NCBI GenBank assembly: GCA_037952775.1
Contig: JBANAY010000001.1
Span: 434,001-498,000 of the forward strand
DNA length: 64,000 nt
Direction: 5' to 3'
Source: Clonostachys chloroleuca
Taxonomy: Eukaryota > Ascomycota > Sordariomycetes > Hypocreales > Bionectriaceae
In this document: piece after piece, positions 9,988 to 24,063 of the stretch
How the letters are laid out: each line of letters starts with the position of its first letter
How positions within the stretch are numbered: the stretch's first letter is position 1
Notes under the pieces: generated by a model
What the model saw: only the letters and a program-made list of their open reading frames with translations
Database searches by the model: none
Told to the model about the DNA's origin: nothing
Made by a program: the position numbers and the translations under genes

Positions 9988-12416
9988 GAAGGAAGTTGGG
10001 TAAATTGTTTGTGGGTGAGGGAAGTCTAAGATGCAAGCAGCCGTCGTGGAACCCAACGTAAATAAATACTCTTTCTAGGAGGATTCAACCTACGCATCTC
10101 CGGCCAGATCAGGGCCACTCTTAAATCAATCTTATGCCTTTGAACGTGAGGCCCCGGAGTGTGGGCGGCAAATCTGATGGGACAATTGGCCAGCGTCATA
10201 AGCCCTATTTGCACAATAGTACATCAAACACTGACGAGAGGCGTCAAAAATGCATATAAACTGAACCCCTAAGTAAGCTGAACGACTAATTTGGGCCATC
10301 AAGTTTCTAGGCAAACCCAGCCTTGGATGATAATACCCCGACAGCGGCAAGAGACAGCGTATATGCATGTCTCAGCTCAGCCCCTTGCAAGCGGGTGAGC
10401 CAGCCTCACTAGAATATATACCAAGGTACCTGGTATGGTGCGATCATCGTTCAAATTAACATTTACCCAACCTTAATTCTGTGTTAAAAAGTCCCGAAAA
10501 TGATGCGATCGAATTAGCTGATGAGTTGTCTTTCTTTCTCAAGTCTTTCGTCATAGGTCAGCCGAGTAGAGCAATGACGAAGCTACAACACGATCGACGG
10601 CATCATTTAACTCTATTCATGTCCTGGACTTGCCAATAGCCTAACAGATGAAAAGCCACATGTCTCGAATTCCGGCAGCGTGGTCGCTGACAAGAGGCCC
10701 GCCAAGGGTAACACGCAGACACGATTCAGCACGGCAGTTGTGGCGTACTTAAGCGCCAAATTTGTGAGACGAATTTCCACAAATCCCAAGACTCTTTCCC
10801 TGTCGACCATACGTTTCTTGTCTGGTTTTCGATAATTCTTGGCGTTCAATCGTGGCTATGCGCGTTACAACTGCAATAGGTCGACCCGCCAATCGATGCT
10901 CCCCAAGCGGTCACTGTCTCGGCCTCTGGGTCTCCTTGGAATAGAATTTCTATACGAAAAGGCTAGAAAGGCCAGAGGGGATTATTTTAAATGCGCTTAA
11001 TTTCTGCTCAGCCCTTTGTCTTTCTCAACTAATATGTGGATGAGACAACGCCATCCGGTTCATTGCCATAGAAGATCTCGATCCCTTTCACCACCTGTGA
11101 GGCTCTGCGTGATAGCTATAGGGAGATAAGACCCCTAGGCTCGGTCACATCAATCTTTACAACCACACTAAGACTACTCTCTATACTTAGTAGCCGTACC
11201 CAGTCCGGCTGAGGTTGTCTGCTACGGTGAGTCGTGCGGGTAAGGTGCAGCATCCGAGGCTAGCCTGAGTGCGCTGACCACCATCCAATGGGCTCGTCAT
11301 TGGTTTATCTTGATGCATAGGAGCTTATGTAGCGGCGCGTAAAGAAACGCGCAGCGCCAGTAGGTGGTGGCTATTAGCCCCCATGTCTCACAGCCCGCCA
11401 CTTAACCTATGCAGCGTCTTCGCTCGTTCTAAGACCTGATACAGATCGTTGGCTCTAGTTAGGTTCAAAAATTTGGCTATGAGAATAATCAAACAGGCCA
11501 AGGACAATCAGGTGTTATCTTCTGTTTTATGGGACGGATCCCTCCGTGGGACCTTGCAGTGAGTATTAAGACCTGATTCAACCTTACGCCGTTGCAAGTC
11601 AATTGAACAAACATGTTGCCAAGAATGATGGTTAAGCAGGCGTAGAGTAGATTATGAGAACCGTTTAGTCGGAGCTTCATGCCGCCGCGGCACCCGCTGG
11701 GTAAGTGATCATCGTTATCGCTGCGATCAATGCGCTTCTCACACATTTTGCGTTAGGTGTAAGTCGTTGAGCGACATCTTTTGGAGTCATACCTTAGTTA
11801 TTGGCTCGAATGGACTCGTTGATAATCTATAGGACTATGCCAAAGAGAAATCGAGCTGATCTATAGGGTGTTACAAGGCACACAACTCAAGCTAAATGAA
11901 GGTCGTAGCAACGAGAAAGAGTAACATCATCGAATGGAATGAAAGACATTGAAAATCTTATCTACTGGGCTCTGATGATGGTCAAGGTGCCAAGAGTACC
12001 ATCTACCAGCGGATTAGGACAGATTCTTGGCGCCACACAGTACATTCAGTGATACATCACTCTAAAGAGCTAATTTAAGCATAAACCGTGGGCCAATTGC
12101 TTTTCCTCATTGCAGTTTGGGCAGCTGCCTCCTCCCTCTCCATAGGCCAGCTTTTCAGTCTCATTACAGACCGCCAAACCTGATTTCTAATAATCGGCAA
12201 CAAACCATCCGATTAACCCATGATCGGGCAGTCTAATGATGCCGTTATGGCCACTTTTGATGCGTAGATGCCTCAGGGCCTCCTCTCACACTCTTTCCGT
12301 TTCAGGAAGGTGAATATGGCACAGAATGGATTTGCTCAAACAATCTGCTGGTATATAATTGCGGCTTCAACAGTCATAAAACGAACTCAAACTCATACAA
12401 ACTTCTAAAGTCAATC
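9988..12416. other. gene-poor stretch, 2.4 kb
   Basis: No ORF in this stretch has domain features or a sensible exon structure. I found no tRNA arms, no LTR or terminal inverted repeat, and no transposase or reverse-transcriptase motifs. A GC-rich imperfect hairpin (GGCGCGT/ACGCGC with GCGCC) occurs near 11334-11362. The right end (about 12340-12416) is the promoter of the NmrA-like gene, with TATAA near 12353. Confidence 0.35.
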
Positions 12417-13578
12417 ATGAGACAGGGTCACAATATGGATACCCCCATCAAGGTTGCAATTTTTGGTGGAACTGGCCAGACCGGCTCACTTATTGTGGAC
12501 GGTCTTCTCGCCTCTAACACTAATTTTGTAAGTGGCTATACTGACAATGCAGTACGAAAAGAACTAACGCGTTAGTGATTAGGAAATCTTTAGCATGACC
12601 AGGGAATCTTCTTTCCATAGTGCTAGCAACGAGAAACTACGAGCGCGTGGCGTCAACGTCATCAAGGCTGACACAAAGGGCGCGATACAAGACCTGGTTG
12701 AGCTTTTGCAGGGAATCGACATTGTCATCGCCGCTCTCCACTTTAACGCCTTGCTCGACCAAGTGACTCTTGCTAGAGCTGCCAAGGAGGCCGGTGTGGG
12801 GAGATTCGTTCCTTGCAACTTTGGGACACCAGGCATTCGCGGCATTAACCTGACAAATGACTTGGTACGTCAACGACTTGTGGGGAAACAAACGAGAGAG
12901 TATGGCTAATGAGCAACAGAAACTGGACGTTCTCGATGAAATCCTCACTCTGCATCTCCCCTATACCGTGATCGACGTTGGGTGGTGGTCTCAGGAAGCC
13001 CTGTCGGCTGCTCCTCTTCCGTCGGGTCGAACGAGCCATTGGTTTCTTGAGCGAATGCGCATAATCCCGGGTGATGGAAATATCAAGTGTGCATTTACAA
13101 GCACAGCAGACATTGGCCCATACATAGCCCGAGTCCTCGCCGATCCTCGAACATTGAATCAGAAAATTCTATGCTACACAGACGTCCTGACATATAATGA
13201 AGTTGTCGACATCATCGAGGAAGAAAGTGGAGAAAAGACTCAGAAAATCTATGTAAGATCTCACGCGAAGGGTTTTGGGGGAAGATTCTAATGGTCCATT
13301 AATAGAAATCGACAGAGAAGATATTCGAGGACCTCGCTGCCGGAAAAGCAGCGCTCGAAGCAAACCCAGACGATTGGGAAGCCAAGTTCAAAGTCATCAT
13401 GAACCAGTACTACAACTCATACGGACTGAGAGGCGACAATACTCCACAGATCGCAAAGTATTTGGGCTATCTCGACTTCCAGGAGCTGTATCCGGATGTG
13501 AAAGGTGAGACAATGAGAATGGTTGTCCAAAACGTCATGCAAGAAGGGCTGAAAGCGAACTCTGGCATCATTCATTGA
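12417..13578 (+). CDS. NmrA-like / isoflavone-reductase-type NAD(P)-binding protein
   Basis: Four exons (12417-12527, 12583-12864, 12920-13252, 13318-13578) give 328 aa, the usual size for this family. It has an atypical-SDR Rossmann fold: VAIFGGTGQTG near residues 13-23 is the glycine-rich dinucleotide motif. The motif ADTKGAIQDL, the segment IDIVIAALHF and VGRFVPCNFGTPGI follow in the expected order for NmrA/isoflavone reductase proteins. Members either reduce small aromatic or phenolic substrates or act as redox-sensing regulators; which applies cannot be told. A second in-frame ATG lies at 12435. The next gene downstream on the same strand is a Zn2Cys6 regulator that starts 303 bp after the stop, so the two may be functionally linked (inference). 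Confidence 0.85.
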
Positions 13579-13881
13579 TCTGTTGAACCGAATTCCAAAG
13601 AACAGAATAAAGTAGAACCTTAGCCTAGAGGAGGATAATTACAGGAACTTCTCCCTTGTAAAGTATGACTTTTGAACGTTGATGAATAGATTGATGGCAA
13701 GATGTCCATTGGTGTGACTCTAGGGTATCCATTCGCCTAAACCCATTATTAGTCAGACAGGAGGCAACATCACTCAATCCATGCAATCCCGAAACGCCAG
13801 GGCCCTTTTCATGTGTCCCATTTTTCATCATTGTCAATCTCGTGCTGTCTACCTACTCAACTCTGGACCCTAAATAGCCTA
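13579..13881. other. intergenic, 303 bp
   Basis: Short spacer between the NmrA-like gene and the Zn2Cys6 regulator gene. It should contain a terminator and a promoter. Nothing else seen. Confidence 0.4.
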
Positions 13882-15737
13882 ATGGGTGAATCTCTTCCAG
13901 TGCGATCGCTTCCTCCTGTCAAAGGTCAAGGTTGTCTCACCTGCAGGTATGTACTTATTCATTGGTTACTAGCCCTCTATGTGGACCGTATTCGCTTTCT
14001 CTTCCCTTGCCTTGCCTTGTTCTCCTCTCCTCTCCGGGGCCTTTGCCGAGAAGGGCAATCGCCGGTATCCAACCGCTGACCATATATTATATTCCCAGGA
14101 ATGAGCGGATACGCTGCGACAAGCGGAAGCCTGTCTGTTATCGCTGTCGAAGTAACAGCCGCAAATGTAGATGGGGGCCATCGACGTCCCGAGCATACCC
14201 ATTGCCCAGCAAGGGCCGCCCGGTAGACAACATTGTCACAGATGCGAGACTTTTGCTTCCTCGCCGGAATCCGCGCGAACTAGCCGTCGACCAGTTCATC
14301 TCCATCATTGCCCCCACCTTCGCTGGGCCCTTCGATACAGAGTTCTGGTCCCGTGAGATCCCGCGGTTCTGCCTGTTGGATGACGCAGTCTTCCACGCCG
14401 TCATGGCTCTCAGCGCTCTCTGTCGTGACTACAAGTTTGACCGCGCAGAGCCGGAAGAACCGAATGTCTTTGCTCTTCAGCAGGCCAATTTAGCGATCCA
14501 ACAGCTCACCCAGCCTCACTCAAACCCCACGGAGAGCCAATGGTGTGTTCTCACCGCGTGCATCTTGTTCATCTGCATCAGTCTTGTTGATAGACGCTTC
14601 GAGCAGGCACGTTTGCACTTCAAGCATGGGTTTAAAATTTATCAGCAACTCGAGGAAGCGGGGCAAAAGGGGGCAAAAGGTCAGCCTGGGAAACGTAATC
14701 TGGTCCTGCGATCCTGCCCCGTAACCCTTTCATCGGTCCAGGCTGTATTGGCGGGCTTCCAGGTACGTGACCGCTCACTACTCGAGATTGGAGACGCGGC
14801 CGAAAGGACAGCGCCCAAACCGCCGGGCAACACCAAATCTAGCCTCAGTCTCTCCTACCAAGGCCTCAACCCAGATTCAATCCCGCAAGAAGGTCTTGCC
14901 ATTGAGAACCTGAGGTTGGCCATGTGCGCAAGCGAGTCACTGATGTTCGAGTTGGTTCTCTTCACATACAAACATGCCGAGGACTTAAAGAGCCTTTTTC
15001 TAAGTGGGCGAGTACAACTTCCCTCAATCACGCGGAAGCAAAGGCCTTACACAGCCTGCTATTCAGAGCTCCAACGTACCATGGCAGCGTTTGAGCACTG
15101 GGTTTCCTCGTCTTTGGATGAGGCAAATTGGGGACCAGTAGTCCGACACCAGATTCGCAAAGGTCTGAAGTACATCCGCATCTACCAGCTGGCCAACTCC
15201 CTTCTCCTCAACACGGACCCAGATACACCGAACCCTGTTTCGCGATTGAGAAAGTTACCGAAGCTATGTAGCACGATAGTCGATCTAATGGAAGAGGTGC
15301 TTGACATGGAGGCCCATGGCTACGGTCGTGGAAATGGAGAATACATCCTTCCAAGGCTTGGTTTAACCAACCCTATACGAACTCTTGTCCAGTTTGGATT
15401 CGGGTACGATACGCGAAAACGTGCAATATCGCTTCTCCGTCGACCGAGACTGGAGGGGTTTTGGGATACGCTCATGTCAGCCAGCATCCTTGAGGCCATA
15501 CTTGAACGTGAGACGGAGGTTTTGAAGTTAGATCAATCAAGACCAGATGCCCAGGAGCGCATTCCTATCTTAAAAGATACAGGGGTCGAAGAGGTTGACA
15601 ACGGCACTTATCCGCTGTATCGTGTTTTCGTTACCAGCTTTAAATTCTTAGGGGAAAGAAGTGCCATAGCATCTCTCAGGCTGTGGCAGGAGTATATTGA
15701 CGGAGTGTCTGGCCAGGAGAAAATCATCACCTGGTGA
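13882..15737 (+). CDS. Zn2Cys6 transcription factor
   Basis: Exon 1 (13882-13946) ends inside the zinc cluster and splices through a GTATGT...CCCAG intron (13947-14098) to exon 2 (14099-15737), giving 567 aa. The joined zinc cluster has the spacing C-x2-C-x6-C-x6-C-x2-C-x6-C (CLTC...RC...VCYRC...KC, about residues 20-46), the Gal4-type DNA-binding domain. The remainder resembles the fungal regulatory region (blocks such as FCLLDDAVFHAVMALSALC and a C-terminal helix-rich part). It is probably nuclear. The 303 bp gap to the NmrA-like gene on the same strand suggests that gene as a possible target. The target motif and the signal are unknown. Confidence 0.85.
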
Positions 15738-16474
15738 TGCTGCTAGCTTGAGGCCACTCATTCACGTTGTGTAAATCTTAGGTTTGAATCAATCTACTAG
15801 ATTTCAAGATACTACTGAGCCTTCGGATTGATGATAGCCACAAGATAACTAGACCCGTGATGACGACCTTAGAGGTCGGGCCCCATGTAATCCTCAGGAA
15901 GTCCGTTGATGAACCAGTTTTTAAACCCGATCTTCTCGGCCTATTCCTAGCCGAATTGCACAAAGTAATTCTCGCCACTATAAGGTAAAGTTTATCACGT
16001 GTAGTAATGAGGGTGAGATGCACTAGCCCTTGACAATTTGCAAACTTTGCCCATCGCAAACCTCACTCGTGGTTCGTCGCACCACAGCTTTACGATACTT
16101 GACACCGTTCAAATTTGGAGTTTTCTCTCATTTTGAAACTATACAATCGCACAATTAGCGGTGAAAATCACGAATACGTTAGATATGAATTCTCCTTCCT
16201 TAATAAGACGTGACATTGCACGCGATGGGGCCATCTGTAACAGAGTCCCGCTATATCCCACATCCCACTCTGATAGACCTACTATACCCACTATGCACAC
16301 AACATTATGAACAAAAGGAGGACTGTTCAACTCAGCAACCGGATAGTAGCGGGTAGTCCAGGAGGGAACGCGCTATATCTAGCCTGAAGTGATGCCTACT
16401 TCATTCCTTCGTCTACCAGTTCGAATGTTCTGTATCAAAGTCTCTAGACCATCTCTCTTTGCAGTCGGTTCACG
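15738..16474. other. intergenic, 737 bp
   Basis: AT-rich, with short unsupported ORFs only. The right part is the promoter of the DUF1907 gene. Nothing else seen. Confidence 0.35.
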
Positions 16475-17420
16475 ATGACATTGGAAGTTAGTAGCTTTCC
16501 CTTATCGCCACCAAGTCTGGAAGACATCGCCGGAAACCTTCAAACCGTTCTATCTTCCAGTTTTCAATCCGCCACTGTCAGTGTTGTCACCTCTCCCAAT
16601 TTCGCCGAGGCACCATTTTACCTCGCCGCCGAGGGGCTTTCGGGTGATGCTCGTGTTGTCGATGTTGGAGGTCCAGGAAATTTGTATCCTCTACCCCTAG
16701 CAGACAAGTCGTGGTCCTTGAAAGAAGTGGCCAAGGCAATTGGATTGAGTGCCGACAAGGGGTCCCTGCTCGGTGCGGCAGGTGGCCCTTACGTCGACCT
16801 AGACTATAACACGGAACTCGCAGCCAGTCTGAGCTGGGAAGGGGGTTCGACAACCTGAGAAACGAAGCTCGATATATTCGGGTTACTCCTTCCGGTGGTA
16901 TCCATGTTGACAAGAGCCCTAGCGACAACATTGGTCTGATGGGCAATTTCTACGGTTCTCTTGGAGAGTCAGGGCTCGTGCTGAAGATCGAAGCTGAGCA
17001 ACCGTATGTTACGAATATAAGCTTCAGTGAAACCGTGCGTCAGGGTGTCCATTCGATCTATGGCGACGACGTGCCGATCAGCTTGGGTGGGGTATTCCTG
17101 GTCAAGTCAGGCAATGCCAGCTACCACATCATGCCCGATTTTCCCCCGGCAAGCGAAGTACCATGGTCAAACACCGTCGATTTCAACAATTGGCTACAGT
17201 GGCGTGATTTCGACAATTCGGTTGTTTGCCTGTCTGTACTTCACTCGGCGGACCCAGGCTTAAGACTGCGCCTGGAGCATTCGCATTGCTTCTCGGGTGA
17301 GACGGACAGCGTGGGGGGCACTACCACAATGGTTTAGATGCGAATGCCAAGTACGAGGCATATTTCAACACAGCTCAAGTGATATATCGTGTTGATCCGG
17401 CCGAGGGAGATGGGCCATGA
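16475..17420 (+). pseudogene. C11orf54/PTD012-family (DUF1907) metal-dependent ester hydrolase, two frame breaks
   Basis: The family (PF08925) is a single-domain, zinc-containing putative ester hydrolase. Frame 1 (16475 to about 16845) shows the family order: PPSLEDIAGNLQTVL, SVSVVTSPNFAEAPFYLAAEGL, RVVDVGGPGNLYPLPL and the AIGL...LLGAAGGPY block. At a run of five G (16841-16845) the reading moves to the frame starting FDNLRNEARYIRV and continues through DPGLRLRLEHSHCF, which carries metal-site histidines. At a run of six G (17313-17318) it moves again to GGHYHNG and on to the stop at 17420. Each break is explained by one missing G. Joined length is about 315 aa, like the family. All key motifs survive, so either the breaks are very recent or they are sequencing indels in homopolymers. 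No introns seen. Confidence 0.75.
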
Positions 17421-17663
17421 TTTATGAAGGGTGTTATTAGTATATAATAGTGGCGAGAGAGGAACTATGATCATCATTGATAGCCAGCATGATCACTGGT
17501 ATTCTCAAAGAGGTCTGAAAGTCTACTTTAAAAGCTTAGAGTAAATCGCAACGCCCTTTACAAATTCATATTATCTAAAAGAACTATACTGGACTTTAGG
17601 ATATGTTTCTGGCTCTTCTTTGTTACGGCATGAAGTGCGGCACCTGTAATACCGTGCTTGCCC

Positions 17664-18996
17664 CTACCAAGGTGAGCGACATAATTCATAGAGGACGTTG
17701 AGCGGGTGATCCTTGGGTACAGGTGCGCTGCCGATCCCACACCCCATTTCCAAGATGCGAAGGTCACGGTGGCCTAGCTGAATCCAATAACCGTGGAATC
17801 CAGGAGATGAACATTCGCCTAGTTCCCTCCAGAGTTCTTCTCTTCTTTTTTCTTGCTGCCCGTCGATAGACCTCCTTTCAAAAATGAGCGAGCCGCTCTC
17901 CATAGCAACACACTTCTCAGGCCCGTAGCATGAGGAAGGCAGCGCGATGACACAGGTCTCAATACAGCTCAGATTCCGTATCATGGCCTCCACAGGTGTG
18001 ATCAAGCGATCTTCGACGAGATCAAATTTTTGTTTGGAGTCTCCTGTGTAGTCAATATCTCCAGAGCCATTACCCATGCAGAGGTCTCCCTGGAGTGAGA
18101 TATACAGATTTCGGAGACCTTTAAAATGGATGGGGATTTTCTGAGCCAAAGCAAGAAACGTTTCATAGCCCGAGTAGGGCGGATCGTGGTCATCCTCCTC
18201 CCTAAAAGGGTGGATTTTCCACAACATTTCCAAGCTGGTAATTGCAGCGAGTCGTGATGGCAGTAGCAGTCTAGGTAGGTTGAGAATAAGCTCTGGGTTG
18301 GATAGATGGAAAGTGTTCATGGAGTACAATATTTTGATGCCCAAACAGTAACTATTGCAGCTGTCAGCCATTCCTCTTCGGAGAACAATAGAAAAAGAGG
18401 AACTCTCACGCCTGATGGCAAGATAGCAGCCAGCCCATGATCTCAATGTGACATTTCTGCGGGCAGACACCAGGGATAATTTCGCAATAATCACAGACAC
18501 CAAACTTGCACGCATCATACCAAGCATCATCCCCTGAACACCATCCTGCCCAGTGAGTGCCTCTGATGGAAGCAAATGGGGCGTGGCTTCGGTGACAGAC
18601 GCAACTCCACCACTGCCACCTCTTGGACCTCCACTTTTCCACACGAACGAAATAATCCGATTGTGTATGTGGAGGTTTTTCTGACTGCTGCCAGTACCGG
18701 CCGCCGTTGCGAGCTCCATGCCTGTTGGCCGGATTCTTCAACGGGATCATGGGATGGTCATAATCCAGCTCAATATGCAGCACATAGTCCGCAAATGCTG
18801 AGCGGAGTATGGCCTGGAGGACATCGTAAGGCAGTTGGTTGAATAGGGGACTCTCATTAGCTCCCGTTCGGACTGGTGACGATGGGGTAAGAGGACGAGG
18901 GCGCTCAGCTGGCAGATAGGGCATGGGCGGCGGCGGCGACTTGAAGGGGCGTCGCTCACGGAGCCAAGCGATAGTTGATGTTCCAAGCGGCGCCAT
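17664..18996 (-). CDS. DUF7730-like / F-box-like cytosolic protein
   Basis: Two exons (18996-18410 and 18351-17664; intron with GTGAGA donor) give 424 aa. After a Pro-rich N-terminus the sequence FNQLPYDVLQAILRSAFAD resembles the start of fungal LPxEIR-type F-box-like/DUF7730 domains. The segment crossing the splice, CHQAYCLGIKILYSMNTFHL followed by PELILNLPRLLLP, matches the 'C.Q.Y..G...LYS.NTF' signature seen in DUF7730 proteins. The function of that family is not established. No signal peptide or membrane segment. The Cys-rich patch (CHRSHAP...CKFGVCDYC) could bind metal but fits no zinc-finger pattern I know. Confidence 0.6.
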
Positions 18997-20864
18997 GGCG
19001 ATGAGAGCGACGATTGCGGGAGACTTTGTCGTTTTCAGCTTTCAATGTGGCCTTCACCGAGACTTACACAAGTGGACGTGCCGTTTCAATCGAGTGTGGA
19101 GACACGTCTGAATCAATGCTAAAATGGCACAGACTCTAAATGCCTCATGGGAGGTTATCAGCAGTTTGAAAAGTGGGCTACATACCCCCAGACTGGTGGT
19201 AGGAACAACAATCACCCGCCCAGACACATCAAGCCAGGGGGCTGCAATTCCGCTTATGAAAGTGAGAAGCGAACCCATGTTATTAGAGACGTAGTAAATA
19301 GGAACCATAAGTAGTTCTTAAAGAAGAAGACAGAAAGCACAAATATGGTTTTATTGACAGAGAGGTAAGAGTCAGTTTCTTGAGGCTATCTTGCATGTAA
19401 AATACAATTTAAGTATTCTTTCGCTAGCACGAACACGGGTCACTTACGAAAACCTTTGTCCTCCCTTTTGCTCGATTCTCATGCTGTTAGCCCCAGCCTG
19501 GTCCAAGTCCAACCACGCAATCTACCTACATCAAAGCGAGCCAAGTCACAATATACTCACGCTAATAAGCGGCATTCCTTGGCTGCCAGAAGCAGAACTT
19601 ACAAACATTGAAAGAGCTCAAGGCTTACATGTAGCTGTGTTTCAGACCCTGGTTTTCCATGGAAAGTCATATGGCAGCGCTCGCCCCTACGATATCGTAT
19701 CGGCGACCGCCGACGCAAGGATGGCTTCAGGTATCCTCCATGAATACATGTCTCCATCCCAACAATGGTGTGGAATAGATTCAAGTGACTTACCAGTTTA
19801 CTCACGCAGCAGAAATTTCTATTTCGACTATATTCTGTCCTTTGATTTATACATTTATTATCTACGATGACTTTTGGGGCAGAGACTCTTGTCAGGACTC
19901 TTGGAAGGCAATTCCTTTTACCTTCAAATCAATTCCCAGCCCGTGCCGCTTCAGTTGAGCAGGCGCCGAGCACTGCCGCGCGGCAAAGGTGATCGACAGC
20001 TTGGCAACCCAACAAGCTTTGGTTAGATTAAGTCCCTCGATATTCGATTGTGGAATAGTACGGGGGAGCAGAAAAAGTACCCTGCCACGACAATTTAATC
20101 GGCTTTCGGGTTTATCATTCTCTCCATCAGACACGTTGCGAGACCACCTTCGCCGTGTTTCAAGTATATCCCGCTGGTTAACAATCAAGGCAGGACATTC
20201 AGCTACGCACCTATGTTTGCCTGAACGTGAGCTTACTGTGGAGTGTGGGTTTAGGATAAAGCCCAGGAACGGAAGCTATGAACAGGGGCAAACTTGAGTG
20301 ACATGACCCTGTAACAAAGCGGAGTGAACCAAGTTAGGCATGTCCTCGGCTAGGAGGATTGATTTCTTAGTCAAGTTTTATTATGAAAGAAACAGCCCAC
20401 TTGAGGTTGGTGGCTAATGAGAAGCAATTTACACCTGCCGATCGCCACGCTTTAGTCTGGTATCCACCAACCTAGGCAAAACCTATGAAGGCCTTCTTGG
20501 TCTTGTGGGAAAGGGTTGGAAGTTTTCAGTCAAGCATTAAAGGCCTGCGAAGCCTTTATAGCAGACCTATGAATAATAACACTCCAGTATGAACCGTTGT
20601 TTGGATTTTGATTCTTCCTTGGCTCAAGCTTTCCATATCTATCTCTACCGTCTGGATTGGGCAATTCCTCCACGTCTGCCCCTCTAGTATCATCACCTGC
20701 CCCATTTGGCAACATAGAGCCAGCCGGACGTTTAGATAGAGGTGGGCCAAGGCCTTGAACGCGGTCTATAAGACCGATAAGATCCCCTGGGACGGTCATC
20801 TCTTCATCGCTATTGAACAGTTAAGCGTGTCACTAGATTTGCTCTTGCCATTAGATCTATCAAC
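18997..20864. other. intergenic, 1.9 kb
   Basis: The longest open frame here (plus strand, 19391-19870) lacks domain features and sensible codon bias. I see no RNA gene or repeat family. The right end carries the promoter of the subtilisin gene. Confidence 0.35.
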
Positions 20865-22203
<1,339 letters not shown>

Positions 22204-22441
22204 ATGGGGAAATTTTCCAGCGATCGAAAGAAAGGGACATAGGTTTCGGACACGTGCTGGCCTTGGATGAGTTTAGTTCCAAAAAAAAAAAGCAAGGATC
22301 TAGGGTGACAATATAATCACTACCTCCGACTGAGCGTCAGGAAATATTGTGTAACATGCTTAGTGAATATGAAGCCCATGCACTCCCACAGCCTGGCAGA
22401 GTGTAAATAGTCACTGCTGATTTACAGGTTGCCCTACTTTC

Positions 22442-24063
22442 TCATACCAAGTTGGGGCTCCAGCTAGACTTGATCATACCACGAAGGCCTTCGACACTAC
22501 CAGTATCACCTTTGTTGAGATAGCCGGCAATCAGTCCCCGGGGATCCCATTTACTAATAACCTGAATAAGATTCTGTGCATTTTCATTGTTCCAATACAT
22601 CGAAACACGCTCCTGGAAGTCAGCGTCGCCCAGATATGCCCCTGGCGATTGTTTCGAAGCCGACACCATCACGCCGCGAACCCAGTCTGCGCAAGCTTTG
22701 TCTCCCGTAGGAGATTCGCAAACAGCGTAAACGGCAAAGTAATGATCTGATTGCATTGATAGCGCCATATTTTGCATGGAGCCCTCGTCACGATTTTTTC
22801 GTGAGCACGGTGCCATGGAGTACCAAAGTGAAAAGCTCTTCTTCGTTGGTAGGTCAATAAAAGCATTTTCCATGGCGGAGGCTACATCAGCATCATTCTT
22901 AATGTAGCAATTGTCAACCCGATACCTGTGGCCCTCCGGGTTTGCGGCGTGTTGCAAGTCGTACTGGTCTGACAATGAGGTTTCGGTGCAGAGTGCAGTG
23001 ATATTGGCTCCGGGAGGGGGAGAGGCATGAGCAGGCTCCAATGCAGTTTCTGCTTCTTCTTGGCTATTCTTAAAGGTAGTAAAGCGGACTACAGTTTGAA
23101 CACCCTCGAGTCCCGGAACATAAGTACCAATAACTGCAATTTCAGTATCAGCATCAAAAGTAGGAGAGAGCTTCATGTCGAGTTAGCATCAGCTTGACAC
23201 ATCGAATCTCAACCTCGAGAGTATGCGGCCGGTACCTTTATTGCCCAGTTGAGAGCTGCCCGATAGTTTTCCTTTCCGTAGACAAATGTAGAGTCTCTCA
23301 CGTGCGAATATCGCGGCAAGGTTTGCAAATGGAAGCGAGTAACAATAGCAGGGAAGCCTAAAATACGTCAGCTTCTAAGATTTCGCGCGACTTGTGTCAC
23401 AATCAACAGGCTCCTCACCTGGCCCAGCTCCTCGCGCTGCCCAGAATAGATCTATATTTTGGTTTTCGTCGCATCGAAGTTTTCTCCCCTCCGTTGTCAC
23501 TACGTCGATAGCAACAATTTTCTCACAAGCCCAGCCCCAATTCTAGAGGCTGCGTTAGCAACGATGAGCAGAGGGTAGTTACTTCAGCCATCAACCTGCT
23601 TTACCTTGCAGTTCCATCCCATGCCTCCTTGTAAAAGGAAGCCCCCGACTGCTACGTCAGGGCAGTGACCACCAGGGAACCAGCGCCCGTGAGGCTCCAA
23701 CAGCTGGTTAATCACTCTCCCGGTCATATTTGGAGACACACTCGCGATCCCTGTTGCATCATCCAGGTGGAAGTAGTTAAACTTTCCAAAATCAACCAGA
23801 ATGGCATCGTCTCGGACACTCCAAGCAGCCCAGCTATGGCCTCCAGATCGGATCGATATGCGGCATCCAAGCTTCGTGGCCAGGAGTACAGCTTCGACAA
23901 CATGGTCCTGATTGGTCGGTTGGACCACCGCAACGGGGTATCTTGATGGTCTGCGATGGTTGAAAACACGGCCAATACGCGCAAGATCATATCTAACATC
24001 ATTCTGCCAGATAATGGGAAATTTGGGGGGTAAATCATGGCCAGAAGGTGCTGGGAAGGACAT
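22442..24063 (-). CDS. FAD-linked oxidoreductase, berberine-bridge-enzyme-like (PCMH type)
   Basis: Four exons (24063-23605, 23542-23419, 23357-23236, 23170-22442) join in frame to 477 aa. The FAD-binding PCMH domain is clear: PVAVVQPTNQDHVVEAVLLA, then SIRSGGHSWA (the His is the usual 8-alpha-histidyl FAD attachment residue), then GGHCPDVAVGGFLLQGGMGW. The C-terminal half ends DPRGLIAGYLNKGD, typical of this group, but lacks the long substrate domain and N-Y-Y-P ending of plant BBEs. No signal peptide, so an intracellular enzyme is likely. Such enzymes oxidise alcohols, amines or C-H bonds of small molecules. It is the leftmost enzyme of a run of metabolic genes to 36.4 kb. Substrate unknown. 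Confidence 0.85.

Noticed and set aside
11334..11362. GC-rich hairpin in the gene-poor region as a terminator or RNA gene
   Set aside because: The stem is short and imperfect and nothing around it supports transcription.
9988..12416. Possible transposon relic in the gene desert
   Set aside because: No terminal repeats, target-site duplications or transposase/RT motifs could be seen.
19391..19870. 159-codon plus-strand ORF
   Set aside because: No domain, signal or coding-like composition; probably chance in AT-rich sequence.
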